Shown here: in pieces, positions 55,219 through 64,000 of the stretch
Layout of the letters: every line of letters starts with the position of its first letter
Numbering within the stretch: the stretch's first letter is position 1
From: Rhizomicrobium sp.
GTDB taxonomy: Bacteria; Pseudomonadota; Alphaproteobacteria; Micropepsales; Micropepsaceae
DNA: 64,000 bases
Direction of reading: 5' to 3'
Assembly (NCBI GenBank): GCA_031291635.1
Contig: JARLIR010000008.1
Span: forward strand, 1 to 64,000
Notes under the pieces: model-generated
Seen by the model: only the letters and a program-made list of their open reading frames with translations
Told to the model about the DNA's origin: nothing
Database searches by the model: none
Translations under genes and position numbers: made by a program

Positions 55219-57471
55219 ATGTTCAGGGGATGGATGCTGGCCGCAGCGGCGGGCACGATGATGGCAGCCAATGCCGAACCGGCGATGCCGTGGCTTGATC
55301 CTGGCAAACCCGCCGAGCAGCGCGCCGCTGCCGCGGTTGACGCCATGACGCTCGACGAAAAGCTGACGCTGATCCTCAGCTATAGCGAGCCGGACAATCT
55401 GGATAAAGAACCGGAGGACATCGTTCCCGCCGCGGTGAAAGCGGAAGTGCGCGCCAAGATGGTGCCGCAATCGGCCGGTTATCTTCCCGCCATTCCGCGT
55501 CTCAAAATTCCCGGCCAGTGGTTTGGCGATGCCTCGATTGGCGTGCATGTCGGCAATCAAGGCCGCACCGCTTTGCCCTCTTCGCTCACCACCGCCGCCA
55601 GCTTCGATCCCGCCGTCGCCGAAATGGGCGGCAAAATGATCGCAGGCGAAGCGCGCAAAACGGGCTTCAACATTCTGCTGGCGGGCGGCATCAATCTGGC
55701 GCGGGAGCCGCGCAATGGGCGCAATTTCGAATATGTCGGCGAGGATCCCTTGCTCGCCGGTGAGATGGTCGGTTCGGCGATCCGCGGCATTCAGTCGATG
55801 CACATCGTCTCCACCATCAAGCATTACGCCGTCAACAGCCAGGAAACCCATCGCAAGACGGTCAACGCCACCATCTCGACCGAAGCCATGCGCCAATCCG
55901 AATTGCTGGCTTTCGAGCTCGCCATCGAAAAGGGCAATCCCGCTTCGGTGATGTGCTCCTACAACCTCATCAATGGTGTCTGGGGCTGCGAGAATGATTA
56001 CCTCCTCAACAAGACCTTGAAGCAGGATTGGAAGTACAAAGGCTATGTCATGGCCGATTGGGGCGCAGTGCATTCCACCGCTGATGCCGCCAATCATGGC
56101 CTGGATCAATTCACCGGTTATCCTTGTTGCGGCATGAAAGGGGCCTATTTCGCGCCCAAATTCTTCAAGCCCGCATTGGCCAGCGGTGCGATTGCGCAAG
56201 CGCGTCTGGACGACATGGTCAAACGCATCCTCACCGGGCTTTATGCTTCCGGCACCTTCGATGACCAACCCGTTGTCGGCAAAATCGACTTCCCTAAGGA
56301 TTTTCAGGTTTCGCAAAACGCCGCCGAACAATCCTTGGTATTGCTCAAAAACGAAGGCGGTCTGTTGCCGTTGAAAAACGCCAAGACCATTGCTGTGATC
56401 GGTGGCCATGCCGACAAAGGTGTGCTCTCAGGCGGTGGTTCGGGCAATGTCATGCCGGTGGGCGAGAATGCCGTGCCTGGGCTTGATCCCGTCAACTGGC
56501 CGGGGCCGGTCATCTATATCCCGTCACCGCCGTTGGCGTCTCTGCAGCAGGAGCTGCCGCGCACTACCATCGCTTATGATGACGGCAGCGATATCGCGCG
56601 CGCGGTGGCAGCGGCGAAAAAAGCTGATGTCGCCATCGTCTTCGTCACCAAATTCAACACCGAAGCCTTCGATGGCGCGCTGGAACTCGATGGCAATCAG
56701 GACGCCTTGGTTGCCGCTGTCGCTAAGGCCAATCCCAACGTCATCGTCGTTACCGAGACGGGTGGGGCAATTTTGATGCCTTGGCTTGGCTCTGTGAAAG
56801 CCGTGCTCGCGGCGGGCTATCCCGGCGCCTCGGGCGGCAAAGCCATTGCCCGCATCCTCAGCGGCAAGGTCAATCCCTCGGGCCATCTGCCCATCAGCTT
56901 TCCGGCTGGCAATGAACAGCTCGCCCATGCCGTGGTGGCCGGGCTCAATATTCCTGATAGCATGACCGCTGATCCCGCTGCCGCCGCCGCCATCACTTAT
57001 GATGAAGGCGCTGCCATCGGTTACAAATGGTATGATGTGAAGGGCTTCAAACCGCTCTTCGCCTTCGGCCATGGCCTTAGCTACACCAGCTTCGCCACTT
57101 CTGATCTGAAAGCGGTACGCGACGGCAATGCGCTGACGGTCAGCTTCACGGTGAAGAATATCGGCAAGCTGGCGGGCAAAGCGGTGCCGCAAATCTACCT
57201 TGCCCCCGCCGATTATAAAGCCGCGGGCTGGGAAGCGCCCAAGCGTTTGGTTGGTTTCTCCAAAGTCGCACTCAAGCCAGGCGAGGCGCGCAGTATCACG
57301 CTCAAAGTCGATCCGCGCTTGCTCGCCACTTACGCCACCTCGGCCAATAGCTGGCAGATCGCCGAAGGCAGCTACCGCGTCTTACTGGGGCAGGCGTCTG
57401 ACGCCCTGGCCCAGAGCACCGAACTCAGCTTACCAGCCTCAAGCTGGAGCGCTGTCCACGGCGAACCATGA
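55219..57471 (+). CDS. Secreted GH3 beta-glucosidase
   Basis: A 750-residue GH3 glycoside hydrolase with a Sec signal (MFRGWMLAAAAGTMMAANA). The N-terminal TIM barrel has GQWFGDASIGVHVGNQGRTA, LLAGGINLAREPRNGRNFEY, STIKHYAVNSQETHR and the nucleophile Asp280 in GYVMADWGAVHST. The second domain has VIGGHADKGVLSGGGSGNVM and FNTEAFDGALELDG. A fibronectin-III-like C-terminal domain includes VGFSKVALKPGEARSI. AGGAGG lies six bases before the chosen ATG. Periplasmic location suggests trimming of imported beta-linked glucans before the symporter. Last gene of the receptor 2 operon. Confidence 0.93.
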   Translation: MFRGWMLAAAAGTMMAANAEPAMPWLDPGKPAEQRAAAAVDAMTLDEKLTLILSYSEPDNLDKEPEDIVPAAVKAEVRAKMVPQSAGYLPAIPRLKIPGQWFGDASIGVHVGNQGRTALPSSLTTAASFDPAVAEMGGKMIAGEARKTGFNILLAGGINLAREPRNGRNFEYVGEDPLLAGEMVGSAIRGIQSMHIVSTIKHYAVNSQETHRKTVNATISTEAMRQSELLAFELAIEKGNPASVMCSYNLINGVWGCENDYLLNKTLKQDWKYKGYVMADWGAVHSTADAANHGLDQFTGYPCCGMKGAYFAPKFFKPALASGAIAQARLDDMVKRILTGLYASGTFDDQPVVGKIDFPKDFQVSQNAAEQSLVLLKNEGGLLPLKNAKTIAVIGGHADKGVLSGGGSGNVMPVGENAVPGLDPVNWPGPVIYIPSPPLASLQQELPRTTIAYDDGSDIARAVAAAKKADVAIVFVTKFNTEAFDGALELDGNQDALVAAVAKANPNVIVVTETGGAILMPWLGSVKAVLAAGYPGASGGKAIARILSGKVNPSGHLPISFPAGNEQLAHAVVAGLNIPDSMTADPAAAAAITYDEGAAIGYKWYDVKGFKPLFAFGHGLSYTSFATSDLKAVRDGNALTVSFTVKNIGKLAGKAVPQIYLAPADYKAAGWEAPKRLVGFSKVALKPGEARSITLKVDPRLLATYATSANSWQIAEGSYRVLLGQASDALAQSTELSLPASSWSAVHGEP

Positions 57472-57771
57472 GCCAAGGGGGCGCACAGCAGGGTTCGGCA
57501 TAGTGGGGGAGCGCGATCAGCCTATCTGATCGCGGACAGTGGGGGCGTTTGCCGAACTTTCCGTAACAGAAAGCGGCAGCGTCCCCATTCTCAGTCTTCG
57601 CCTCTTCCTGCGCGGTCAAAGCCATTTACCATCAAAGCATTGTGCGCCAGCAGGCGGCCGCTTCGGTGCCCCCTTCGCGGCTCTCGCACAGGCGCACACA
57701 ACACTCTGTGACTTCGGCCTCGTCCGGAGCAGTAGCGCAATCGGCTCGAACTCCGTATAGGATTAGGACCG
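57472..57771. other. Intergenic region after GH3 and before the metal-efflux operon
   Basis: 300 bases. A perfect hairpin at 57512-57534 is listed separately. No convincing gene, promoter or metal-regulator operator was recognised; open frames here have neither ribosome sites nor domains. Confidence 0.5.
57512..57534 (+). terminator. Perfect hairpin after the GH3 gene
   Basis: CGCGATCAG (57512-57520) pairs exactly with CTGATCGCG (57526-57534) around a CCTAT loop, 40 bases after the GH3 stop. There is no T tract, so termination may depend on Rho. Confidence 0.5.
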
Positions 57772-58164
57772 ATGACAAAGACGACCGGATCCCTGTGGCC
57801 TGCCGCGACGCGCGTTTGCGTCGCACGGCGCCGGATTCCCGCTTGGATCACCTGGCTCGCGGTCTTCGCCTTTGCCTTGCAGTCCTTCGTCGCGCAAACC
57901 CATATCCATCTGCAAACCATCGACCAGGCTGCCGCGACGACCCCGCTTACGCCAGGGCACAGCAAATCCCCGGCCGATGACGGCAGCGCGGCCTGTCCTT
58001 TGTGCCAAGCGGTCGCCAATGCCGGGGCTTATTTCGCGCCCACCACACCGCTGCTCTTGCCGCCCGTTCTCCAGAGCAACGCTGTTGCTTTGCCGCTTCT
58101 CGCTGCCCTGCTTGGAGTTGGCACCACGCACAGTTGGCGCAGCCGCGCCCCTCCACAGCTCTAA
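57772..58164 (+). CDS. DUF2946-like exported small protein
   Basis: A 130-residue protein with an N-terminal hydrophobic segment (ITWLAVFAFALQSFVAQTHI), a His/Cys cluster (HIHLQ; AACPLCQAV), a second hydrophobic stretch (LPLLAALLGVGTT) and the basic, Pro-ending tail SWRSRAPPQL. This layout is that of DUF2946 proteins, small putative metal-associated envelope proteins found beside copper or heavy-metal transport genes. It precedes the efflux operon by 88 bases and may bind or sense the exported metal. Function inferred from context only. Confidence 0.65.
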   Translation: MTKTTGSLWPAATRVCVARRRIPAWITWLAVFAFALQSFVAQTHIHLQTIDQAAATTPLTPGHSKSPADDGSAACPLCQAVANAGAYFAPTTPLLLPPVLQSNAVALPLLAALLGVGTTHSWRSRAPPQL

Positions 58165-58252
58165 TCACCAAATGTGAAGGCGTGTCGCCGCTCGCGCGGT
58201 GCTGCACGTATTGCGCTCGTAGTGGGCGCCAGAGCAAGTCCTGGAGACGACC

Positions 58253-59746
58253 ATGTGGTATAGAGTTAAGGCAGGCGCGCAGCGTTTGGCTGTTCCAGTG
58301 AGCTTGTTGCTACTGGCGGGTTGCGCGGTTGGTCCCGATTATAAAAAGCCTGCCGCACCCGAGATTCACGACTATACCGCCCAGCCGCTCGCCCCCACGA
58401 CCGCCACGGCGGTGCCGGGCGGCGAGGCGCAGCGTTTCGCTCTCGACAGCGATATCGCAGGCGAATGGTGGAGCTTGTTTCACTCCAAACCGCTCAACGC
58501 CTTGATTGAACAAGCGTTGGCGGCCAATCCCGATCTCAAGGCCGCTCAGGCGGCGCTCTCGGTCTCGCGTGAAAATGTTCTGGCTCAGCGTGGTGTCTTC
58601 CTGCCCGCTGTTTCCGCGGGCTTTACCGCCACCCGCCAGTTGCAGCCGGGAACGCTGGCGCCGGTGCCAAGCTCCAACGCTTTTCAATACAATCTCTTCA
58701 CGCCGCAGCTCAGCGTCTCTTATTCCCCGGATGTGTTCGGTCTTAATCGCCGTGGCGCCGAATCGCTGGAAGCGCAGCAGCAGGCGGTCCGCTTTCAGAT
58801 GATCGCGGCCTACAACACGCTGACTGCCAATGTCGTCGTCACCGCGATTCAGCTGGCCTCGCTCGAGGGCCAAGTCGAAGCGACCCGCGAAATCATCGCC
58901 GCCGACGCCAGGCTGGTGGAGATCCTCGAATATCAACAGACCAAAGGTTATGCCAGCGGCCTCGATGTGGCCGCCCAAAAGTCTCAGCTGGCACAAGCCA
59001 ATGCCCAGCTGCCGCCGCTCCTCAAGCAACGCGCTCAGTTGCAGGATCTGATGGCCGCCCTCACGGGCCATTTTCCCAACCAAGCGCCGCCGGAAAAATT
59101 CGACCTCGCCAGCTTGCAGTTGCCGCAACAAGTACCGCTGAGTTTACCCTCCAAGCTGGTGGAGCAGCGTCCTGATGTGCTGCAAGCTGAAGCCAATCAG
59201 CATGCCGCCAGTGCCCAGATCGGTGTTGCGGTGGCCAACCGGCTACCCAATTTCGAACTCACCGGGAACATCGGCAACACCGCGCTCACGCTGGGCGAGT
59301 TGTTCACCCCCGGCACCGGCTTTTGGAGTTTGGGCGCTGCGGTGACTCAGCCGATTTTCCAAGGCGGCACCTTGTTGCATCAAGAGCGCGCCGCCCGCGC
59401 CAGCTATGACCAAGCTTCGCAGCAATATCGCAGCACCGTGCTGGCGGCCTTCCAAAATGTCGCCGACACGCTGGCGGCGCTGCAACAGGACGCCGAAGGT
59501 CTGAAGGCCGCCGCAGCCGCAGCAGATGCTGCCAAGACCACACTCGATCTGGCGCAGCGCCAATATCAAGACGGCTACGCCGGGTATCCGGCTTTGCTGA
59601 ATGCAGAACAGAGCTATCAGCAGAGCCGGATCGCTCTCATTGAAGCAGAGGCCAGCCGTTTCGCTGACACCGCCGCCTTGTTTCAGGCGCTTGGTGGCGG
59701 CTGGTGGAATCGCACCGAACTGGCCGGAGACGAACATGGCAAATAA
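58253..59746 (+). CDS. NodT-family outer membrane efflux lipoprotein
   Basis: A 497-residue TolC-like outer membrane factor. The lipobox is LLLAGC with the family start AVGPDYKKPAAPE. It has two duplicated coiled-coil/barrel repeats with LNALIEQALAANPDLKAAQA, SYSPDVFGLNRRGAESLEAQ, VEQRPDVLQAEANQHAASAQ, and LAQRQYQDGYAGYPALLNAE. It provides the outer-membrane channel for the adaptor and RND pump encoded next. GGAG lies about seven bases before the ATG, and the 3' end overlaps the adaptor gene by 11 bases. Confidence 0.93.
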   Translation: MWYRVKAGAQRLAVPVSLLLLAGCAVGPDYKKPAAPEIHDYTAQPLAPTTATAVPGGEAQRFALDSDIAGEWWSLFHSKPLNALIEQALAANPDLKAAQAALSVSRENVLAQRGVFLPAVSAGFTATRQLQPGTLAPVPSSNAFQYNLFTPQLSVSYSPDVFGLNRRGAESLEAQQQAVRFQMIAAYNTLTANVVVTAIQLASLEGQVEATREIIAADARLVEILEYQQTKGYASGLDVAAQKSQLAQANAQLPPLLKQRAQLQDLMAALTGHFPNQAPPEKFDLASLQLPQQVPLSLPSKLVEQRPDVLQAEANQHAASAQIGVAVANRLPNFELTGNIGNTALTLGELFTPGTGFWSLGAAVTQPIFQGGTLLHQERAARASYDQASQQYRSTVLAAFQNVADTLAALQQDAEGLKAAAAAADAAKTTLDLAQRQYQDGYAGYPALLNAEQSYQQSRIALIEAEASRFADTAALFQALGGGWWNRTELAGDEHGK

Positions 59747-60905
59747 GCACGCAACGTCTTTCCTCCGCAGCGGACGTCTCGCCTTCGCGCTCGGCATTTC
59801 CGTGCTGGTGGTTTTGCCGCTGGCCGACTGCTCACCAAAATCCGATGACAGCGCCAAAGCGTCCGATACGGCCAGCAACGTCACCCTGACAGAGGCGCAA
59901 CGGCACAATATCCATCTCTACACCGTCGCCCTCACCAAGTTTCACAGCACGATCGAGACCAGCGGCATCGTCGATTTCGACAATGATCAAGCCACCAGTG
60001 TGTTGGCCCCCTTCTCTGGTCCGGTGTCGCGCATTCTCGTTGCCCAAGGCCAGCAAGTGCGCAAAGGCGAGGCTTTGGCGGAAGTCGACTCCTCAGACTT
60101 CGCGGCGGCCATCGGCAGCTATCGCAAGACCTTGGCCGTGGCAGGAACTGCCCGCCGCCTTGCCGATCTCGACAAGGATCTGCTGGCCCATCAAGGCGTC
60201 TCGCGGCGCGAAGAAGAGCAGGCGCAATCGGATGCGGCCGGTGCCGAAGCCGACCGCGATGCGGCGCTGCAAGCTTTGGTCTCGCTGCATGTCGATCCCG
60301 AAACGATCAAAGGTATTCAAGCCGGCAAAGCCGTGGCCCGAGCCCAAGGCACCATCCGCGCGCCCTTTGCGGGCACTGTCGCGGAGCGGCTGATCACCCC
60401 TGGCGCCTTTCTCACGGCTGGCACCACGCCTTGCTTCACCGTTGCCAATCTTTCGCGCGTTTGGGTGATGGCGCAGGTCTTTGGCGCGGATGTCGGAAGC
60501 ATTGCGCCCGGCGACAGTGCTGAGATCGAAACCGGCCAAGCGAAAAATCTCAGCGGTAAGGTGGAAAACATCGCCGCTGTGGTGAATCCCGACACCCGCT
60601 CAGTGGCCGTGCGTGTCACTGTCGACAACCCCGGCGAGCTGCTGAAAAAGCAGATGTATGTCCGCGTCCTCATCCATTCCCGCCAGGAAAATTCCGGTCT
60701 CTTGGTGCCGGTCTCCGCCGTGCTGCGCGATGACGAGAATTTGCCCTTCGTCTACCTCGCTTTGCGCGACGGCAGTTTCGCGCGCCGCTCCGTCACTTTG
60801 GGGCCGCAAACGGGCGAGCGTTACGCCATCAGCGCTGGTCTGAAGCCTGGTGATAAAATCGTCAGCGATGGCGCCCTCTTTATTCAGTTCATGCAGGCCC
60901 AATGA
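59736..60905 (+). CDS. RND efflux periplasmic adaptor (CzcB/CusB-like)
   Basis: A 389-residue membrane fusion protein. The N-terminal signal ends in a lipobox-like LADC. Barrel-sandwich and hairpin follow: LAPFSGPVSRILVAQGQQVR and KGEALAEVDSSDFAAAIGSY (lipoyl part), a short alpha hairpin (HQGVSRREEEQAQSDAAGAE), and IRAPFAGTVAERLITPGAFL. The beta-barrel and proximal domains include VWVMAQVFGADVGSIAPGDS and RDDENLPFVYLALRDGSFAR. No His-rich metal-binding N-terminal domain is present. It starts inside the end of the outer-membrane factor gene and overlaps the pump start as ATGA. Confidence 0.92.
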   Translation: MANKHATSFLRSGRLAFALGISVLVVLPLADCSPKSDDSAKASDTASNVTLTEAQRHNIHLYTVALTKFHSTIETSGIVDFDNDQATSVLAPFSGPVSRILVAQGQQVRKGEALAEVDSSDFAAAIGSYRKTLAVAGTARRLADLDKDLLAHQGVSRREEEQAQSDAAGAEADRDAALQALVSLHVDPETIKGIQAGKAVARAQGTIRAPFAGTVAERLITPGAFLTAGTTPCFTVANLSRVWVMAQVFGADVGSIAPGDSAEIETGQAKNLSGKVENIAAVVNPDTRSVAVRVTVDNPGELLKKQMYVRVLIHSRQENSGLLVPVSAVLRDDENLPFVYLALRDGSFARRSVTLGPQTGERYAISAGLKPGDKIVSDGALFIQFMQAQ

Positions 60906-63900
60906 GCGATCCCTTTTACGAACCGCCGCCGCCGCGTACCGCTTCGTTCATGAACCGGATCGTAGCTTCGTCTCTGAGCCAGAGGCTTCTGGTTCTCATC
61001 GTGACGATCCTGCTGGTCGGCGCTGGTGTGCGCTCGCTCGCCCGTCTGCCAGTGGATGCTTATCCCGATTTGTCGCCGCCGATGGTCGAGATCATCACCC
61101 AATGGCCGGGCCACGCGGCCGAAGAGGTCGAGCGCCTGATCAGCGTGCCGATCGAACAAGATATGAACGGCGTTCCCAAAACCACGGCGGTGCGTTCGAT
61201 CTCGCTTTATGGCCTCTCTGACGTCGTGCTCACCTTTGCCGACGGCACCGACAATTATTTCGCTCGTGAGCAGGTCTTCAACCGCATGGCCGGACTCGGT
61301 TTGCCCGATGGTGTGTCGCCGTCGGTCTCGCCGCTCGCCTCACCCTCGGGCTTGATTTACCGCTACGTGCTGCAAAGCCCCGACCGCTCCCCCATGGAGT
61401 TGAAGACCTTCGAGGATTGGATCGTCGCGCCGCAATACAAATCGGTGCCCGGCGTTGCCGACGATTCCGGCTTTGGCGGCGGCACGATGCAGTATCAGGT
61501 GCTGCTTGATCCCACCCGCATCGCTGGGCTGGGCTTGTCCGTGGCGCAAGTGCAAAGCGCGCTGGCCGCCAACAACAGCAACGCGGGCGGCGGCTTCTAC
61601 ACCCAAGGCGCCCAATTCTATTATGTGCGCGGTAAGGGCCGGCTCAACAGCTTGGACGATATCGGCAATGTGGTGCTGGCAGTGCATAGCGGTACGCCGG
61701 TACTGGTGAAAGATGTCGGCCGCGTCGTCATCGGCAACGCGCCGCGTCTTGGCGAATTCGGTTTCGAAAAACAGGACGATGCCGTCGAAGGCGTCATCCT
61801 CATGACCACCGGGGAAAAGACCCAGGACGTCTTGAAACGCGTCGAAGCCAAAACCGCCGAACTCAACGCCCATATCTTGCCCAAAGACGTCAAGATCCTG
61901 CCCTTTTATGATCGCAGCGATCTGATCGCGCTGACCACCCAGGTGGTGGTCGACAATCTGCTCCGCGGGGTCTTTCTGGTTCTCGTCGTTCTCATCTTTT
62001 TTCTTTACGATTTCCGTGCCGGCTTGATCGTTGCCGTCACCATTCCGCTAGCTTTGCTCTTCGCTTTTGTCTTCATCGATCAACAAGGCGCCTCCGCCAA
62101 TCTGCTTTCCATTGGTGCGGTGGATTTCGGCATCTTGGTCGATGGCGCCGTCTTCATGGTGGAAAACATTTTCCGCCAGATCGCCCTGCACAAAGAGCGT
62201 CCGCTCAATGTGATTGCGATCATCAAAGAGGCCGCCGCCGAAGTCGACCGCCCGCTGTTCTTCGCCGTGGCGGTGATCGTCGTCAGCTTCTTGCCGATTT
62301 ATGTTCTCACCGGACCTTCCGGCACGCTGTTCAAGCCGATGGCGGATACCATGGTCTTCGCCTTGGTGGGCTCGCTGATCATCACCCTGATGCTGCTGCC
62401 AGTGTTGTGCTCCTGGTTCATGCGCCATGGCGTGGTGGAGCGCCACAACAGGATCTTTGAAGCCATCAAAGAGGCCTATATCAAAGGTCTCGATTTTTGC
62501 CTCGCCCGGCCGTGGCAAACGACTATGGCCTCAGGCGCATTGCTGGCGGTCTCGTTGTTGCTGCTGCCCAGCATCGGCGCCGAATTCATGCCGCGTCTGG
62601 ATGAGGGCGCGTTGTGGGTTCGGGCCACCATGCCCTACACCATCTCTTTCGACGAAGCCGCCAAGATCGCGCCCAAGGTGCGGGACATTCTGCGCTCCTT
62701 CCCGCAAGTCACCACCGTGACCTCGGAACTCGGCCGCCCCGATGACGGAACCGATCCTACCGGCTTCTATAATGTCGAGTTCTATGTTGGCCTCAAGCCT
62801 TACGCGCAATGGACCGGTGCCTATCGCACCAAGCCCGAGCTGACCAAAGCCATCGACGCCAAGCTGCAGCAGTTTCCCGGCATCCAATTCAATTACACCC
62901 AGCCTGCCGAGGACGCGGTGGACGAAGCCGAGACCGGCCTGAAAAGCGCGCTGGCGGTAAAAATCTACGGTACCGATCTCAATACGCTGCAGCAGAAGGC
63001 CCTCGCCATCAAGCGCGTCCTCGGCAGTGTGCGCGGCATCACCGATGTCACCTTGGTCAAGGAACTGGGGCAACCGAGTCTGACCATCGACATCGATCGC
63101 GCCAAGATCGCGCGCTACGGTATCAACGTCGCCGACATCAATGGGCTTATCACCACCGCGGTCGGCGGCGACGTCGCCACCCAAGTGGTGCAAGGCGAAA
63201 AACAGTTCGATCTTGTGGTCCGCCTCGAACACCGCTTCCGCGATAACGCCACAGAGATCGGCAATATCCCGGTGCCCACTCCAGCCGGGCAGCAGATTCC
63301 GCTGAAGGAGTTGGCGACCATTCAAGTTACCAATGGCGCTTCGGTGATCTACCGCGAAAACAATTCGCGATACATCGGCGTGCAGTTCTCGGTTGAGGGG
63401 CGCGATCTTGCCGATGCCGTGGGCGACGCCATCCGCAGCGTCGATCGCAAGGTCACGCTGGCGCAAGGCTATCGTTTGGATTGGGGTGGTGAGTATACCG
63501 AATACACCGCGTCCAGCCGACAGCTCAGCGTCATCCTGCCCCTCACCCTAGGCCTAATCTTCCTGCTGCTCTTCATCCTCTACAGCAATTTCAAATTCCC
63601 TTTCATCACCTTGGCGGGCGTCATGTTGTCGGCGCCGGTGGGCGGTCTTGTTGCCCTCTGGATTACGGGCACGCCGCTGTCGGTCAGTTCCGGCGTCGGT
63701 TTCCTTGCCTTGTTCGGGGTCTCGGTGCTGACCGCGGTGGTCTACATCTCTTATGTCAACGAGCTGCGCCGCGGCGGCGTGCCTTTGGCCGAGGCCATTC
63801 GCCAAGGTGCTATTCTGCGGCTGCGCCCGATCATGATGACGGCGCTGGTGGCATCCCTGGGCCTCTTGCCTGCGGCGCTGGCCTCTGGTGTCGGCACCGA

Positions 63901-64000
63901 TTCGCAAAAGCCCTTCGCACTGGTGATTGTTGGCGGGCTGCTGACGCGGCTGCTGATCAGCGTCTTCCTGATGCCCGTCCTCTACGCCCTGGTAGCCCGC
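60902..64000 (+). CDS. Heavy-metal efflux RND pump (CzcA/CusA family), 3' end outside window
   Basis: The frame is open for 1033 codons from the ATG overlapping the adaptor stop to the window edge; the family is about 1040 residues, so only the C-terminal tail is missing. An N-terminal TM helix is followed by VDAYPDLSPPMVEIITQWPG and GHAAEEVERLISVPIEQDMN, typical of HME pumps. TM4 carries DFGILVDGAVFMVEN (from Asp408), with both acidic residues of the proton relay. That form is found in divalent-cation pumps such as CzcA/CnrA, whereas CusA-type Cu/Ag pumps have an AxGAMxDAA form. Cobalt, zinc, cadmium or nickel are therefore more likely than copper. Confidence 0.93.
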   Translation, partial: MSDPFYEPPPPRTASFMNRIVASSLSQRLLVLIVTILLVGAGVRSLARLPVDAYPDLSPPMVEIITQWPGHAAEEVERLISVPIEQDMNGVPKTTAVRSISLYGLSDVVLTFADGTDNYFAREQVFNRMAGLGLPDGVSPSVSPLASPSGLIYRYVLQSPDRSPMELKTFEDWIVAPQYKSVPGVADDSGFGGGTMQYQVLLDPTRIAGLGLSVAQVQSALAANNSNAGGGFYTQGAQFYYVRGKGRLNSLDDIGNVVLAVHSGTPVLVKDVGRVVIGNAPRLGEFGFEKQDDAVEGVILMTTGEKTQDVLKRVEAKTAELNAHILPKDVKILPFYDRSDLIALTTQVVVDNLLRGVFLVLVVLIFFLYDFRAGLIVAVTIPLALLFAFVFIDQQGASANLLSIGAVDFGILVDGAVFMVENIFRQIALHKERPLNVIAIIKEAAAEVDRPLFFAVAVIVVSFLPIYVLTGPSGTLFKPMADTMVFALVGSLIITLMLLPVLCSWFMRHGVVERHNRIFEAIKEAYIKGLDFCLARPWQTTMASGALLAVSLLLLPSIGAEFMPRLDEGALWVRATMPYTISFDEAAKIAPKVRDILRSFPQVTTVTSELGRPDDGTDPTGFYNVEFYVGLKPYAQWTGAYRTKPELTKAIDAKLQQFPGIQFNYTQPAEDAVDEAETGLKSALAVKIYGTDLNTLQQKALAIKRVLGSVRGITDVTLVKELGQPSLTIDIDRAKIARYGINVADINGLITTAVGGDVATQVVQGEKQFDLVVRLEHRFRDNATEIGNIPVPTPAGQQIPLKELATIQVTNGASVIYRENNSRYIGVQFSVEGRDLADAVGDAIRSVDRKVTLAQGYRLDWGGEYTEYTASSRQLSVILPLTLGLIFLLLFILYSNFKFPFITLAGVMLSAPVGGLVALWITGTPLSVSSGVGFLALFGVSVLTAVVYISYVNELRRGGVPLAEAIRQGAILRLRPIMMTALVASLGLLPAALASGVGTDSQKPFALVIVGGLLTRLLISVFLMPVLYALVAR

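Overview
This 64 kb window is a high-GC chromosomal segment of a motile Gram-negative alphaproteobacterium. The placement rests on five things: the flagellar gene order (fliL-fliM-DUF6468-motE-TPR gene diverging from flgF-flgG-flgA-flgH), a sigma-54 promoter in front of flgF, a DksA with one cysteine instead of the four-cysteine zinc finger, an rquA gene, and TonB receptor loci with tryptophan-halogenase-like and SapC genes of the Caulobacter/sphingomonad kind. The species cannot be named from the sequence; a Caulobacterales- or Micropepsales-like organism is plausible. No transposase, integrase, phage gene or CRISPR array was seen.

Layout. 1-3.3 kb: the 3' end of an NPP-type phosphodiesterase, an OmpA-family porin, an aldo/keto reductase and a PAS_5 protein. 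3.5-12.6 kb: two divergent flagellar operons, for the motor/switch side (minus strand) and the rod/L-ring side (plus strand), with sigma-54 and possible FlbD signals between them. 12.6-13.5 kb: a repeat-rich hairpin, dksA and an initiator tRNA. 13.6-24 kb: envelope carbohydrate and lipid genes, namely a GH18-NodB-GT2 fusion, three polytopic membrane proteins (two GT39-like), a GT2-GtrA protein and a cyclopropane fatty acid synthase. 24-27.5 kb: lpdA, an SMP-30-like lactonase and rquA (rhodoquinone synthesis). 27.5-37 kb: a complete kdpFABCDE potassium uptake operon led by a 27-codon ORF, and a CPA2 cation/proton antiporter.

37-57.5 kb is a nutrient-acquisition region. TonB receptor 1, a halogenase-like protein, SapC and a cupin protein form a minus-strand run, with a second halogenase-like gene converging on it. 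A LacI regulator then precedes TonB receptor 2, a GPH-family sugar symporter, a GH94-like phosphorylase resembling 1,2-beta-oligoglucan phosphorylases, and a secreted GH3 beta-glucosidase. Three near-palindromic LacI-type operators lie in front of receptor 2. The likely logic is outer-membrane uptake of an oligoglucan, periplasmic trimming by GH3, symport, and cytoplasmic phosphorolysis. The substrate (beta-1,2-glucan) is an inference.

57.7-64 kb holds a tripartite heavy-metal efflux operon: a DUF2946-like exported protein, a NodT-type outer-membrane factor, a periplasmic adaptor and an HME-type RND pump that runs off the window. Its TM4 motif is of the divalent-cation (CzcA-like) type rather than the CusA type.
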